A stretch of 64,000 bases of DNA, from assembly GCA_947463325.1 (NCBI GenBank), contig CANHQT010000008.1, positions 20,116 to 84,115 on the forward strand, given 5' to 3'. Shown one piece after another: positions 17,501 to 27,215 of this stretch (the first letter of the stretch is position 1; each line of letters begins with the position of its first letter). A model generated the notes under the pieces. That model searched no databases. It was not told the DNA's origin and was given only the letters and a program-made list of their open reading frames with translations. This DNA is from Sphingomonadaceae bacterium. Lineage in GTDB: Bacteria; Pseudomonadota; Alphaproteobacteria; Sphingomonadales; Sphingomonadaceae. The position numbers and the translations under genes were made by a program.

Positions 17501-19407
17501 GCGGGTCGCTCCACTCCCTCGCCTTCCACCGCCTGCCGAGCCCACATCTCGGCATAGAGACCGCCGGCTGCCAGAAGTTCGTCGTGCCGTCCGATTTCCC
17601 GCACCTCGCCCGCCTCTAGCACCAGTATCTGGTCAGCGTGGGCGATGGTGGAGAGGCGGTGGGCTATAGTGATGGTGGTGCGGGTAGCGGCGATGTTGTC
17701 GAGCGTCGCAAGGATCGCCTCCTCAGTGCGACTGTCGAGCGCGCTGGTGGCCTCGTCAAGGATTAGGATCGGCGGGTTCTTGAGCAAGGTACGGGCGATC
17801 GCGATACGCTGTTTCTCCCCGCCGGAGAGCTTGAGGCCGCGCTCACCGACCTCGCTGGAATAGCTTTGTGGCAGGCTTTCGATAAAGCTGCCGACCGCTG
17901 CACCATGGGCCGCCGCTCGGACCTCCTCATCGCTCGCGCCTTCCCGGCCGTATGCGATGTTGTAGCCGATGGTATCGTTGAACAGAACCGTGTCCTGCGG
18001 GACGATCCCGATAACGGCGCGAAGGCTTGCCTGCGTCACCTCCCTGATATCCTGTCCGTCAATGGTGATGCGCCCGCCGGTCACGTCAAAGAAACGGAAC
18101 AAGAGCCGGGCGATGGTCGATTTGCCCGAGCCGGAAGGGCCAACAATGGCGAGCGTACCGCCAGCCGGCACCGTGAAACTGACACCTTTCAGGATGGTAC
18201 GATCCGGATCATAGGCGAAATGCACGTCATCAAACGTGATCGCCCCCCCGCTGACGACAAGCGAGCTCGCGTTAGGCGCATCGGTTATCTCCGCTGGCAT
18301 TTCGGTAAGGCGGAACATGGCGTCCATATCCACCAGACCCTGCCGTATAGTGCGATAGACCATGCCAAGCAGGTCGAGCGGTCGGAACAGCTGGCTGAGC
18401 AGCGTATTCACCAGTACCAGATCGCCTGTCGAAAACATCCCCCGCGACCAGCCCCACACGGTAAAGGCCATCGCGCCGCCCATCATCAAGTTGGTGATCA
18501 GCGACTGTCCGATGTTTAGCCAAGCAAGGCTGTTTTCGGAGCGGATGGCCGCTTCAGCCCAGCTTTTCGCCACATCATCGTAGCGCGAAACCTCACGCTT
18601 CTCCGCACCGAAATACTTCACCGTCTCGTAGTTCAACAGGCTATCGACTGATCGGCCGATGGTCAGGGTGTCGAGATCATTCATCTTTGCGCGGAGCGCA
18701 TTGCGCCAGTCGGTCACTTGCCGAGTGAAGATGAGATAAGCGGCCACCATGACCAGCGTCGCGAGCGCCAGCCAGGGACTGAACTTCAGCCAGAAAATCG
18801 CCAGAACTGCAACCAGCTCGATCAGCGTCGGCGCAATGTTGAACAGCAGGAAATAGAGCATCACATCGATGCTCTTGGTTCCCCGTTCGATCACCTTTGT
18901 GACTTCACCCGTGCGACGCGACAGATGGAAGCGCAGCGACAGCCGGTGGAGATGAGCGAAGACGGAAACGGCGAGGTGACGCGTCGCATTTTGCCCAACG
19001 CGTTCGAATACCGTGTTCCTGAGATTGTCGAACACCACGAACGAAAAGCGCGCGCCGACAAAGGCAACGACAAGGCCGATTACCAGCGCGACGCCCGGTT
19101 CCATGCCCGGTTCCATCCGGTTGATCGCCTCGGCAAACAGAAACCCCATCGACAGCTGGATAGCCTTTGACAGGATAACAAGCAGTCCGGCGATCACGAT
19201 GCGCAGCCGCTGTCCCGCATCCTCGCGCGGCCAAAGATAGGGCAGAAACCGAAAAAGCGTCTCCAGTACCGGAGGATCGGCTTCTTTACTGGCGGGCTGA
19301 GCGGGAGGCGACATAGGAACAGCCATAGGCAAAGCAGGTGGAGCCGCAAGGGGCCACAGCCGCTGGACGGCTTCGTTCAGGGCAGGTCGATAACGATCAT
19401 CCGGCAT
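17497..19407 (-). CDS. Atm1-type ABC transporter (fused permease-ATPase)
   Basis: This half-transporter of about 636 residues has an N-terminal six-helix permease domain (type IV ABC exporter fold, residues about 60-380) fused to an ATPase: Walker A GPSGSGKST, signature LSGGEKQR, Walker B ILDEATSALD, H-loop AHRLSTI. It is closest in layout to bacterial Atm1/HMT1 exporters, including the crystallised Novosphingobium protein, which move glutathione-based compounds across the inner membrane and aid metal tolerance. The N-terminal 50 residues are Pro/Ala-rich and not conserved-looking; starts at 19407, 19326 or 19314 are all possible. It is coupled to recQ and overlaps the gene upstream by 31 bases. 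Confidence 0.9.
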   Translation of the reverse strand: MPDDRYRPALNEAVQRLWPLAAPPALPMAVPMSPPAQPASKEADPPVLETLFRFLPYLWPREDAGQRLRIVIAGLLVILSKAIQLSMGFLFAEAINRMEPGMEPGVALVIGLVVAFVGARFSFVVFDNLRNTVFERVGQNATRHLAVSVFAHLHRLSLRFHLSRRTGEVTKVIERGTKSIDVMLYFLLFNIAPTLIELVAVLAIFWLKFSPWLALATLVMVAAYLIFTRQVTDWRNALRAKMNDLDTLTIGRSVDSLLNYETVKYFGAEKREVSRYDDVAKSWAEAAIRSENSLAWLNIGQSLITNLMMGGAMAFTVWGWSRGMFSTGDLVLVNTLLSQLFRPLDLLGMVYRTIRQGLVDMDAMFRLTEMPAEITDAPNASSLVVSGGAITFDDVHFAYDPDRTILKGVSFTVPAGGTLAIVGPSGSGKSTIARLLFRFFDVTGGRITIDGQDIREVTQASLRAVIGIVPQDTVLFNDTIGYNIAYGREGASDEEVRAAAHGAAVGSFIESLPQSYSSEVGERGLKLSGGEKQRIAIARTLLKNPPILILDEATSALDSRTEEAILATLDNIAATRTTITIAHRLSTIAHADQILVLEAGEVREIGRHDELLAAGGLYAEMWARQAVEGEGVERPA

Positions 19408-19844
19408 GGCGACCCTGCAGGATAATGGCCATCACAAGATCGTTCTTGGCTGGACGGGGGCGGCGAAGCATCGCGGGGGTTGCGCGTGCCTGGACCCACT
19501 CGGATCAACGTGCCCTTTCTGAGGCGCGCGGCATCGGACAATACCACCACACGCGCTGTGGCAGCCGCCTGCGCCGAAGAGGGCGCACCCTCGCGCGCCA
19601 CTATGCTGCCAGGCAACGCAGTGAGCAACAGCGCGAGCGCAAGCAACGGCGGGATTCCGAAGCGAGCGAGTATGCGCCGGGCAACCGCCTTGGCGGCCGG
19701 ATCATCGGCATGCAGCGTTCGCCGCTGGCCAGCATTCAATGGTGCGCCTTGGGGGCGCACGCCATCCGTCCCGTGACGCGCGTCTGTCAACGCGGGTCTC
19801 CCGAAGCAATTGGACGGTCCCGATAGGCAGTGACGTGAAAACAC
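19377..19844 (-). CDS. Small exported hypothetical protein upstream of the Atm1-type gene
   Basis: I do not recognise this protein. The frame is open from a GTG at 19844. The real start may be lower, at a GTG or TTG between about 19730 and 19770, because the recognisable part is a signal-like hydrophobic stretch (LLALALLLTALPGSIVA). A mature region of about 65 residues then ends CRMIVIDLP and contains two Cys residues. Conservation of a tail after a signal sequence, and the 31-base overlap with the transporter gene, suggest a real gene in the same operon. Function unknown. Confidence 0.5.
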   Translation of the reverse strand: MFSRHCLSGPSNCFGRPALTDARHGTDGVRPQGAPLNAGQRRTLHADDPAAKAVARRILARFGIPPLLALALLLTALPGSIVAREGAPSSAQAAATARVVVLSDAARLRKGTLIRVGPGTRNPRDASPPPSSQERSCDGHYPAGSPCRMIVIDLP

Positions 19845-19975
19845 GCCGAAGGTTTAGCAATTTGCCCTTGATGGTTTCCAAGCCGTTAACAAAGCTGCCC
19901 ATTCGTGGGACAATGCCGCCAAGGGAAGCATGGCTTCGGTTCATCAGCGAGCGTTTTTTGCATTGTCCTGCGCAT

Positions 19976-20012
19976 ACAAAACGCCGCCCCCCGCATGGCA
20001 GGGGACGGCGTA
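19976..20012 (-). terminator. Rho-independent terminator after the 99-residue gene
   Basis: On the minus strand ACGCCGTCCCC pairs with GGGGGCGGCGT around a short loop and TTTTG follows. It sits 34 bases after the stop of the gene at 20046-20345 and should end the M16 peptidase operon. Confidence 0.75.
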
Positions 20013-20045
20013 TTCTCGCGTCCTTGGGCGCGATAGCGCGAGCGG

Positions 20046-20345
20046 TCAGCTCTTGCGGGTGCCCGACATCGGCATCGAGCCAAAAGCACCGGCGTTGATC
20101 GTGCCGGTCAGCGTATCGCCGTCGATCGTCGCCGTGCAGGTCAGCGTCATCGGCATCGGCACCTTCATGTTCATCTTCCAGGTCAGCGTGTTGCCATCGA
20201 CCTTACCATCCTCAACATCCAAGCTGCCCATCATCCCGGCATTCTGGCCGGTAAAGGTGTCGCCATTGGTGTGAACGGTAAACACCGACTTCTGGTCGCC
20301 CATTGGCGATTTGGTCACGCAATCATAGGAGCCGTCGAGAGCCAT
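20046..20345 (-). CDS. Conserved hypothetical protein, beta-rich
   Basis: I do not recognise a named family for this 99-residue protein. It has no signal peptide, one Cys near the N-terminus (DCVTKSP) and a second in LTCTATIDG. Its alternating polar/hydrophobic pattern (KSVFTVHTNGDTFTG, LTWKMNMKV, DTLTGTINAG) suggests a small beta barrel or lipocalin-like fold. It lies 26 bases downstream of the M16 peptidase gene on the same strand and is followed by a terminator, so it is the last gene of that operon. Confidence 0.7.
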   Translation of the reverse strand: MALDGSYDCVTKSPMGDQKSVFTVHTNGDTFTGQNAGMMGSLDVEDGKVDGNTLTWKMNMKVPMPMTLTCTATIDGDTLTGTINAGAFGSMPMSGTRKS

Positions 20346-20371
20346 GATAAATCCTCCTGCCCGCCGGGCCC

Positions 20372-23350
20372 TTATTGGCCACCGAGCGATGCAGGTTCGA
20401 CCGTTTCCACGGGAAGGCCGAGTCCGTCAAGCTGCGGTGCAACGACAGACGCATCACCGACAATGATATAGGTGAATTTGGCTGGGTCGATCTGCGCGCG
20501 CAGTGCCGCATCCATGCTCGCCGCAGTCATTGCGCGATAGCGCTCCGGCAGCTGCTCATAGTAATTGTCGGGGCGTTCCAGTTCGACAATCTGTTGAATG
20601 CCGCCAAGCACCGCATCCGATGCCTCAAAGCTGCCAGGGAGCTCACGCACCGCGCCGTTGACCGTTCGAGCCAGCTCCTCTGCGGTAACACCGTTGTTAC
20701 CGAGGAAGGCATTCACGTCCGACTGAATCTCACGCATCGCATCGGCGGTCTTATCCGCCTGCACCGGGGCGATCACGCGGAACAGCACGCGCTCCTCCTG
20801 CCCGCCGATCACCGAACGCGAGCCATAGGACCAGCCCTTGGTCTCACGCAGGTTCATATTGATGCGGCTGAGGAAGTTGCCGCCAAGCACATCATTGGCC
20901 TGCTGCAGCACAGTCAGATCATCGCGCCCGCGCGCTTCGAGCACCTGGGCAGCCACAATCACCGACTGCGGCGAGTTCGGGCGATTGACCAGGATGATGC
21001 GGGGGGTCGGCGCCGGGATGGCTACCGAGAAGTCCTTGGTTCCGCGTTCCACTGATGGGGCCTGCCAGTTGCCGAAGCTCCGCTCCAGCTGGCGAGTCAC
21101 CTCTGCAAGGGTGGTGTCGCCGACGACGTATAGCGTCGCATTGTCAGGGCGGATCCAGCGCTGGTGGAAAGCAGTCAGATCATCGCGGGTGATTGCGCGG
21201 ACCGACGAGACCGTTCCGTTGCCAGCAAGCCCGCCATAGGGATGCGCCGGGCCGTAGAGCGCGGGATTAACCGCGCGGCTGGCGAGCGCGTTGGGGTTGT
21301 TGAGTTCAGCGGCGATGCCGGTGAGCTGCTGGTTGCGGAGGCGTTCGATTTCGGTCGGAGCGAAAGCGGGGTTGCGCACTATGTCGGCGAATAGATCAAA
21401 GGCCTCGGACATGGTGACTGTAGGAGCGTAGAGCGAGACGTTGGTGCGGTCGCTGTCAAATCCTACAGAGACGCCCGCACCGATGCGTTCCTGCGCTTCG
21501 GCAAGCGCAGTCGCGTCAAGCGAGGTTGTCCCCTCTGTCATCAGGTTGAGCGTCATCGCCTGCGTGCCCATGCGATCGCGCGGATCGGCGGCGGCCCCGG
21601 CATCAAAGCTGATCGTGGCCCGAACAATCGGCACCGCGGTGCGCCGCGCGAAATGGACGCGGATACCGTTGGAGAGAGTCGTACGCTCAATGTCCGGAAA
21701 ATCGAGACTGCCGAGCGGCTGCAGCGCCGGCGGCTCGATGCGCGGTGTGGCCGCGGGCGCCGCAGCCGGATCAGCAGCCGCAGTGGCACCAGCCTGTGCA
21801 GCAGCGAGGCCGACGAGCCCGCCCGAAGCGCCCATCGCGACTTCCGTGGCGGAGGTGGGCGCACGATAATAGTTGGCGCCGATCAGATTCCCCGCCGCCG
21901 CAGGTTCAACGAAGGCACCGCCGCGACCGTCACCGGTATCGGTGCGCGCGCCCGGACGATAGGTGAGCGAGAAAACAGGACGCGACAGCCAGCGCGCCGT
22001 AATGTCCCGCACCTGCGCCGGCGTGGCGCTGGCGAAGCGGTTGATCTGCTGACGCCAGAAACCGGGATCGCCGGTGTAGAGTTCACTCTGCGCGAGAGCG
22101 ACGGCCTTGCCGCCAAAGCCGCCAACCGATTCCAGACCGTCAAGCTGACCCGAGAGGCCGGACATGACAGCGCGGCGCACCTCATCCTCCGTGGGGCCAT
22201 CACGCAGGAAATCGGCGATCACCGCGTCGAGCCGCGCGCCAACCGTGGCGGCATCAACGCCGGGGCGCACATCCGCCGAGACGATGAAAATGCCCATATC
22301 CTCAAACGGCTGGGCACTGGCCGAGACGCTGACCGCAAGCTGCTCCCCACGCACCAGGATATTGTCGAGCCGCGAGGAGGAGAGGCCGCCGAGCGCGCTT
22401 GCCGCGACTTGCAGCAACGGGGTTTCGGCATTGCCCCAGCCGGGGATGGTCCACATGCGGAACAGGCGGGTTGTGGCGATTTGATCCGTCACCTCGCGCG
22501 CGAGCGGCGCTGGCAGGGTGGGGATGTCGACAGTGGGGTGCACAACCTCCGGCCCGCGCGGGATACCGCCGAACCAGCGTTCGACCATCGGCCGGGCGGT
22601 CGCGGCGTCAATATCCCCCGCCAACACGATCACGGCATTGTTGGGGCCATAATTGTCGCGGAACCAGTTCTGCACCGTATCGAGGCTGGCGGCATTGAGA
22701 TCCGCCATCGAACCGATGGTCGAGTGGTAATAGGGGTGGCCGCGCGGCACGAGATTTTCGAAGATATAATAGCGCAGCAGGCCGAAGGGCTGATTATCCC
22801 CCTGCCGCTTTTCATTCTGGACAACGCCGCGCTGGTTATCGAGCTTTTCCTGAGTCACCGCGCCGAGCAGGCGGCCCATGCGGTCGGATTCAAGAAAGAG
22901 AGTGCGTTCCAGAGCACCGGTCGGAACGGTCTGGAAATAGTTGGTACGGTCAAAATTGGTCGTGCCGTTAAGGTCCGTCGCCCCGATTTCCTGCATCCAG
23001 GTGAAATAGTCACCCGGCGCATTTTCACTGCCGTTGAACATGATATGTTCAAACAGATGGGCAAAGCCGGTGCTGCCGGCGGGCTCATGTTTCGACCCCA
23101 CATCATACCAGACCGACACGGCCACCACCGGCGCCTTGCGATCGGTATGGACGACGACGGTCAGGCCATTGTCGAGCGTGAAGCGTTCATAGGGGATCTG
23201 CAGCCGTTCAACGAGCGCGCCAATTTCCGCCGAAGGCGTCACCGCAGCGGCCGAAGCGGCGCTTTGCGCGAAAGCAGGCGCAGCAGGCGTCAGCATGGTG
23301 GCACAGGCAAGCGCGGCCAACATCGGCAGGCGCAGGATCGAAGAGCGCAT
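20372..23350 (-). CDS. M16 family zinc peptidase, exported, two-domain
   Basis: This 992-residue pitrilysin/insulinase-family peptidase has a signal peptide (MLTPAAPAFAQSA). The first peptidase half carries the inverted zinc motif HLFEH with a downstream Glu. The second half keeps the fold but reads MTLNLMTEG where HxxEH would be, so it is the catalytically silent half usual in periplasmic M16 proteins. The linker of about 50 residues between the halves is Ala-rich. It probably degrades peptides in the periplasm. It starts at the ATG at 23350 and is followed by a small gene. Confidence 0.92.
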   Translation of the reverse strand: MRSSILRLPMLAALACATMLTPAAPAFAQSAASAAAVTPSAEIGALVERLQIPYERFTLDNGLTVVVHTDRKAPVVAVSVWYDVGSKHEPAGSTGFAHLFEHIMFNGSENAPGDYFTWMQEIGATDLNGTTNFDRTNYFQTVPTGALERTLFLESDRMGRLLGAVTQEKLDNQRGVVQNEKRQGDNQPFGLLRYYIFENLVPRGHPYYHSTIGSMADLNAASLDTVQNWFRDNYGPNNAVIVLAGDIDAATARPMVERWFGGIPRGPEVVHPTVDIPTLPAPLAREVTDQIATTRLFRMWTIPGWGNAETPLLQVAASALGGLSSSRLDNILVRGEQLAVSVSASAQPFEDMGIFIVSADVRPGVDAATVGARLDAVIADFLRDGPTEDEVRRAVMSGLSGQLDGLESVGGFGGKAVALAQSELYTGDPGFWRQQINRFASATPAQVRDITARWLSRPVFSLTYRPGARTDTGDGRGGAFVEPAAAGNLIGANYYRAPTSATEVAMGASGGLVGLAAAQAGATAAADPAAAPAATPRIEPPALQPLGSLDFPDIERTTLSNGIRVHFARRTAVPIVRATISFDAGAAADPRDRMGTQAMTLNLMTEGTTSLDATALAEAQERIGAGVSVGFDSDRTNVSLYAPTVTMSEAFDLFADIVRNPAFAPTEIERLRNQQLTGIAAELNNPNALASRAVNPALYGPAHPYGGLAGNGTVSSVRAITRDDLTAFHQRWIRPDNATLYVVGDTTLAEVTRQLERSFGNWQAPSVERGTKDFSVAIPAPTPRIILVNRPNSPQSVIVAAQVLEARGRDDLTVLQQANDVLGGNFLSRINMNLRETKGWSYGSRSVIGGQEERVLFRVIAPVQADKTADAMREIQSDVNAFLGNNGVTAEELARTVNGAVRELPGSFEASDAVLGGIQQIVELERPDNYYEQLPERYRAMTAASMDAALRAQIDPAKFTYIIVGDASVVAPQLDGLGLPVETVEPASLGGQ

Positions 23351-23491
23351 CTATCATTCTCCCTTTCGGTCAGCGCGCCCGTGCAGGAATCGGGTGGTAG
23401 CGCGCGACGGAATATGGGCGCGGGTTATGCCACGCGCGAGGCTTGGCGCAACTGAAAAATTGTCATGTTTGCTTTACATAAGCCGCATACC

Positions 23492-25702
23492 TCACGGCCG
23501 GTAAAACCGCGGCCTCGTCGCAAGAAACGCTTGCCGATCAAACAGTACGGGTTTGAGCCGGTGTTCGACGAACATCTGCGCCTGATCGGTGTGGTGGCGC
23601 GAGGTGGGGCGGGTGGTGGCGGCGCCGAAGGGCTGGATCGATTCCGAGCGGACATTGCCCGCCCGATCCCAAGCGACGAACATCAAAAAGCTGTCCCCAT
23701 GGCGGACGGACAGACGCCCATCATCATCCACATCCCACAGGGTGGAGGCGCGCAGCGTATCATTGCCGCCGTCGAGCGGGAGGTCGATACGGGTAGCGCC
23801 TTCACCCTGCCGCAGGCGCAGCACGGTGCCGAGCGGGGGATCGAGCGTGCCGAAATGGGTTTCGAGATGGTCCGCCGCTTCAGTGAGGATGGCACGGACA
23901 TCCGGCCTTTCCCGCGTGCGCAGATAATGGATGCGGTTGGCGGGCCGGAGGATCTTGAGCGCCAGAGCATCCCCCTGCCCCCGGCCATCGAGCGTCCAGT
24001 CCCAGCGGGCGAGCAGCGCCTGTGCCTGCCGTAACCGTTCATCCCCGCGCGGATCGAGCCCGGCGACCTGTGCCATGAATGTGGCGGCATAGCCGGCCCG
24101 TTCATAGCCGGTGTCAAACTTGATCGCTTTCAGCCGCGCTTCATCAATACGGCCTGACGCTTCAAACAAGGTGATGGCGCGCAAGCTACGGTTGGTTTCA
24201 TCCAGTTCCACGCCCATGCGCGGATCAAAGGCCGCAGGGTCAAGTTCATCCCCCGGACCGGCGGCGGTGAAGGGCGTGTTGTTGGCATTCATGAGATAGC
24301 CTGAAGCCGGATTGACCAGCGCGGGCAGACGATCAAAGGCCAGCGTGCGTTGCCACAGGGCGCGGCTGTCATCCCCCGGCAGGATGCCGCGCCAGTCAAA
24401 GCCCGCCGGACGATCGGGGATCATGGCGTTGTAGAAAAGGCCGATATTCCCTTCGCGATCAGCGTAGATGAAATTGGTCGCCGGGACGCCCTGTTCCGAC
24501 ATGGCGGCGCGCCATTCGTCAAAATTGCGAGCCTTTTGAATGCGGTAATATTGCGTCACCATATCCAGCCGGTCGATCCCGGCGTAGCGGATGGCAAAGG
24601 CGCCCTCATCATTGATAATCACCGGACCGTGGACCGAGCGGTAGAGGGTGCGCGGCACCGGGATGGTGAACGGGCCCCATTTGACGCGCAGCCACACCCG
24701 CCGTTTTTCGAGATCACGCCAACCACCATCGAAGCGGTAACGCGTGCCGCCCTCATCCAGGGTGAGGCGATAGACATCAATCAGATCGGGCCGGTTGACG
24801 GTGTTGGTCCAGCCCAGATTCCGATTGTGGCCGAGGAAGGGATAAGGCGATCCGGGGAAGTTGGCGCCGGCGAAGTCCCAGCCTTCATCCGAATGGACGA
24901 CAAGTTCATACCAGGCGACGCCGCCACGCAAGGGCTGATGCGAATTGGAGACGAGCCAGGTGGTGCCATCGCTGCTACGCGAAGGGGCGACGGCAAAGGC
25001 GTTGGAGCCATTCTGCCCTTCGCCATTGCCGAGCAGCGTATTGGCGAAGTAGCGCGAAGGGGATGCAGCGGCGGTGCGCAACGGCTCTGGCTGTGATGCG
25101 GTGCGCAGGTTCGCGGGGATCGGCGGGCCACCTTCTATGCCGAGCGGTTTGCCCTCAATCAGATTCCCGAGCACGCCATCGAGCCCGAAGAAGAAGGGCG
25201 AGCGGACGACGAAGCCAGCCACCACATCCTCCGGCGTGACCGGGAACAGGCCGGTGAGGCGCACTTCCTCCGGATGGCGCTCCGCATAGCGGTTCAGCCC
25301 CGCCGCATAGGCGGTGAACAGGCGCTTCACATCATCGGGCAGGCCCGCATAATGCCGGTCCACCGTGCCACGACCGTCGATCACATGAGCGGCGAAATCG
25401 ACCCTTGCCCCATCAGCCCCGGTCAACGCACCGAGGCGGCCACGGGTCATCGCCAGCACTTCCTCCAGCGTGGCGAAATCATCCTCAGCATGGGCGTAAC
25501 CGACGCCAAAGGCGACATCGGCATCGGTGGCCCCGAAGATGTGGGGAACGCCATAGGCATCGCGGGCGATGCGGACATCGGTGGGGGTATAGGCCTGTGC
25601 CTCCGGCGGGCGCGCGGTGAGCGGATCCCACACAGCAAGGCCCAGCGCGACGGCGAGCAGGAGGGCGACGAGGCCGAGACCGAGACGTTTGAACCAGCGC
25701 AT
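23492..25702 (-). CDS. Penicillin acylase family Ntn-hydrolase
   Basis: This exported amidohydrolase precursor of 736 residues is related to penicillin G acylase and acyl-homoserine-lactone acylases (PvdQ, QuiP). A signal or membrane anchor (LGLGLVALLLAVALGLAVW) precedes the alpha chain (DAYGVPHIFG motif), a spacer, and the autocatalytic site NGSNAFAV, whose Ser would become the N-terminal nucleophile of the beta chain. SNSHQPL and GHNRNLGWTNT are the usual supporting motifs. I chose the ATG at 25702 because it is preceded by AGGAGGGAG. It follows the cupin gene by 14 bases. The substrate could be an AHL signal, a beta-lactam or another acyl amide. Confidence 0.88.
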   Translation of the reverse strand: MRWFKRLGLGLVALLLAVALGLAVWDPLTARPPEAQAYTPTDVRIARDAYGVPHIFGATDADVAFGVGYAHAEDDFATLEEVLAMTRGRLGALTGADGARVDFAAHVIDGRGTVDRHYAGLPDDVKRLFTAYAAGLNRYAERHPEEVRLTGLFPVTPEDVVAGFVVRSPFFFGLDGVLGNLIEGKPLGIEGGPPIPANLRTASQPEPLRTAAASPSRYFANTLLGNGEGQNGSNAFAVAPSRSSDGTTWLVSNSHQPLRGGVAWYELVVHSDEGWDFAGANFPGSPYPFLGHNRNLGWTNTVNRPDLIDVYRLTLDEGGTRYRFDGGWRDLEKRRVWLRVKWGPFTIPVPRTLYRSVHGPVIINDEGAFAIRYAGIDRLDMVTQYYRIQKARNFDEWRAAMSEQGVPATNFIYADREGNIGLFYNAMIPDRPAGFDWRGILPGDDSRALWQRTLAFDRLPALVNPASGYLMNANNTPFTAAGPGDELDPAAFDPRMGVELDETNRSLRAITLFEASGRIDEARLKAIKFDTGYERAGYAATFMAQVAGLDPRGDERLRQAQALLARWDWTLDGRGQGDALALKILRPANRIHYLRTRERPDVRAILTEAADHLETHFGTLDPPLGTVLRLRQGEGATRIDLPLDGGNDTLRASTLWDVDDDGRLSVRHGDSFLMFVAWDRAGNVRSESIQPFGAATTRPTSRHHTDQAQMFVEHRLKPVLFDRQAFLATRPRFYRP

Positions 25703-25716
25703 GCAATCTCCCTCCT

Positions 25717-26271
25717 TCAGCTGCGACGCACCAAGGGCCGGTCGATCAGTACCGCAAGGAGGAGCGCGGGGCCGCCGTGCGCTTCCCAAGCGTGATTGGT
25801 GCCGCGCTGGATGACGACCTGCCCCGGTTTCAGCCGCGTTTCCGCGCCTTCGAGGATCAACGAGACCTCCCCCTGAAGTAGGCAGATGATGTCGAGGCTG
25901 TGGGTTTCGTGCATGCCCTGGTGGCGGGTCTGGTCGATGATGTGATGGTCCCCGCCGACGGTGGCGAAGGCGGCGCGGGTCGCGGTGTCGAGCACATCCT
26001 TGGGCACGCCCGGCGGGGTGGGCTGCATCACGAACCAGCGCACCTGCACATTGCCGGGGCGCGGGCCGAGCACAGCGGTGCCATTACCCAGATCGGCATG
26101 GTCCATAGGGTCGAGCGGACCGGAGGCCACATCCTCCCATATCTCGAACAGGCCGCCGACATCGGGATCGCCCGCAGTTGCCGAGGGGCCGCCATCGATG
26201 ATGATCACCGACTGCCCGTTCGCATCGTCCCCGGTGATGATCCGCCGCATTGCTGCTTTGAAGTCGCTCAT
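25717..26271 (-). CDS. Cupin domain-containing protein
   Basis: This 184-residue cytoplasmic protein carries a C-terminal cupin domain of about 80 residues: GMHETHSLDIICLLQGEVSL is motif 1 with its His residues, and LKPGQVVIQRGTNHAWE is motif 2 with His. Cupins of this layout often bind Fe or act as small dioxygenase or sensor proteins. It is the first gene of a two-gene operon with the acylase, which suggests a role in the same pathway, but no substrate is indicated. Confidence 0.8.
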   Translation of the reverse strand: MSDFKAAMRRIITGDDANGQSVIIIDGGPSATAGDPDVGGLFEIWEDVASGPLDPMDHADLGNGTAVLGPRPGNVQVRWFVMQPTPPGVPKDVLDTATRAAFATVGGDHHIIDQTRHQGMHETHSLDIICLLQGEVSLILEGAETRLKPGQVVIQRGTNHAWEAHGGPALLLAVLIDRPLVRRS

Positions 26272-26412
26272 GCCCCACTCTCCCTCTCACAGGCTGTGGT
26301 GGCATCCTAGCGTGGTGCGGGGGGCGTGTCGAAGCATGTCCAGCAGCCCCCCGTTAGCCCCCCCGGCCAGCCCCCCTTGCCAGCCCTGCCCGGCTCGGTC
26401 ACCAAGGGCGGC

Positions 26413-27027
26413 ATGATCCGCACCCTCATCACCAGCATCGCCGCCGTATCGGCCCTGACCGCCTGTGCCACGCCGCGCACGGCACCCGCACCGCAGGACC
26501 AGTTCTTTGCTGCCCTGTCTGCCCATTGCGGGCGCGCCTATGCCGGGCAGATGGTATCCAGCGACGCTGCGGACGCCGACATGGCGGGGCGGGCGATGGT
26601 GATGCATGTGCGGCAATGTAGTGGGACACGCATCGCCATCCCCTTTCACATCCAGCGGGCCGACGGGAGCTGGGACCGGTCCCGCACCTGGTTGATCACC
26701 CGCACCGCAACCGGCCTGCGCCTGAAGCATGACCACCGGCACGAGGATGGCAGCATGGACGTGCTGACCAACTATGGCGGCGACACCGCGAGCGCAGGCA
26801 GCGCGGGCGCCCAGGATTTCCCGGTCGATGCGGAGAGCATCGGGCTGTTCCGGGCGAATGACCGGGCGGTATCCGTCACCAACATCTGGCGGGTGGAGGT
26901 GAGCGGCGCCGGTGAGCCCGCGCCCCGATACACCTATCAGCTGAGCCGCGCCGGCCGGCTGTTCCGCGTCACATTCGACCTTTCCACCCCCGTCGCGCCG
27001 CCACCCGCGCCATGGGGGCATGAATAA
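26413..27027 (+). CDS. Putative lipoprotein, hypothetical
   Basis: I do not recognise a family for this 204-residue protein. The N-terminus MIRTLITSIAAVSALTAC is a lipoprotein signal with the Cys at residue 18, so it should be anchored to a membrane facing the periplasm. The mature part has two further Cys residues near SAHCGRAY and VRQCSGTR and an HDHRHEDG His-rich patch. It is divergent from the cupin-acylase operon. A longer in-frame ATG at 26326 exists, but only the chosen start gives a lipobox. Confidence 0.7.
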   Translation: MIRTLITSIAAVSALTACATPRTAPAPQDQFFAALSAHCGRAYAGQMVSSDAADADMAGRAMVMHVRQCSGTRIAIPFHIQRADGSWDRSRTWLITRTATGLRLKHDHRHEDGSMDVLTNYGGDTASAGSAGAQDFPVDAESIGLFRANDRAVSVTNIWRVEVSGAGEPAPRYTYQLSRAGRLFRVTFDLSTPVAPPPAPWGHE

Positions 27028-27130
27028 GCGGGAGATGTTGCGGCCCTTGCCAAGGGCGGGTGGGCGCGACTCTGGATTGCCGCGCGACCTTTGGTCGCTC
27101 GCAATGACGGGGGTTCATATTCTCTCTCAG

Positions 27131-27180
27131 CTCTCTGCGCCTTTGCGCGAGATATTTGCGTTGGGGCAGGTGATGGGCCC
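27131..27180. repeat. Intergenic repeat, copy A
   Basis: This intergenic stretch reads CTCTCTGCGCCTTTGCGCGA, then a less GC-rich core, then a GGGCCC-like end. A related copy in the same orientation begins at 30283, on the other side of the AT-rich island. Just upstream is another short repeat-like block with CTCGCAATGACGGG (about 27100). Such intergenic elements are common in sphingomonad genomes. Confidence 0.6.
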
Positions 27181-27215
27181 CCGCCTGCGCGGGGGAACAA
27201 GGTAGGGGGTGGGGG

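Noticed and set aside
21653..23455. Plus-strand open frame of 600 codons opposite the M16 peptidase gene
   Set aside because: The plus-strand translation is Arg/His/Gln-rich with no family motifs, while the minus strand carries a full two-domain peptidase with HLFEH.
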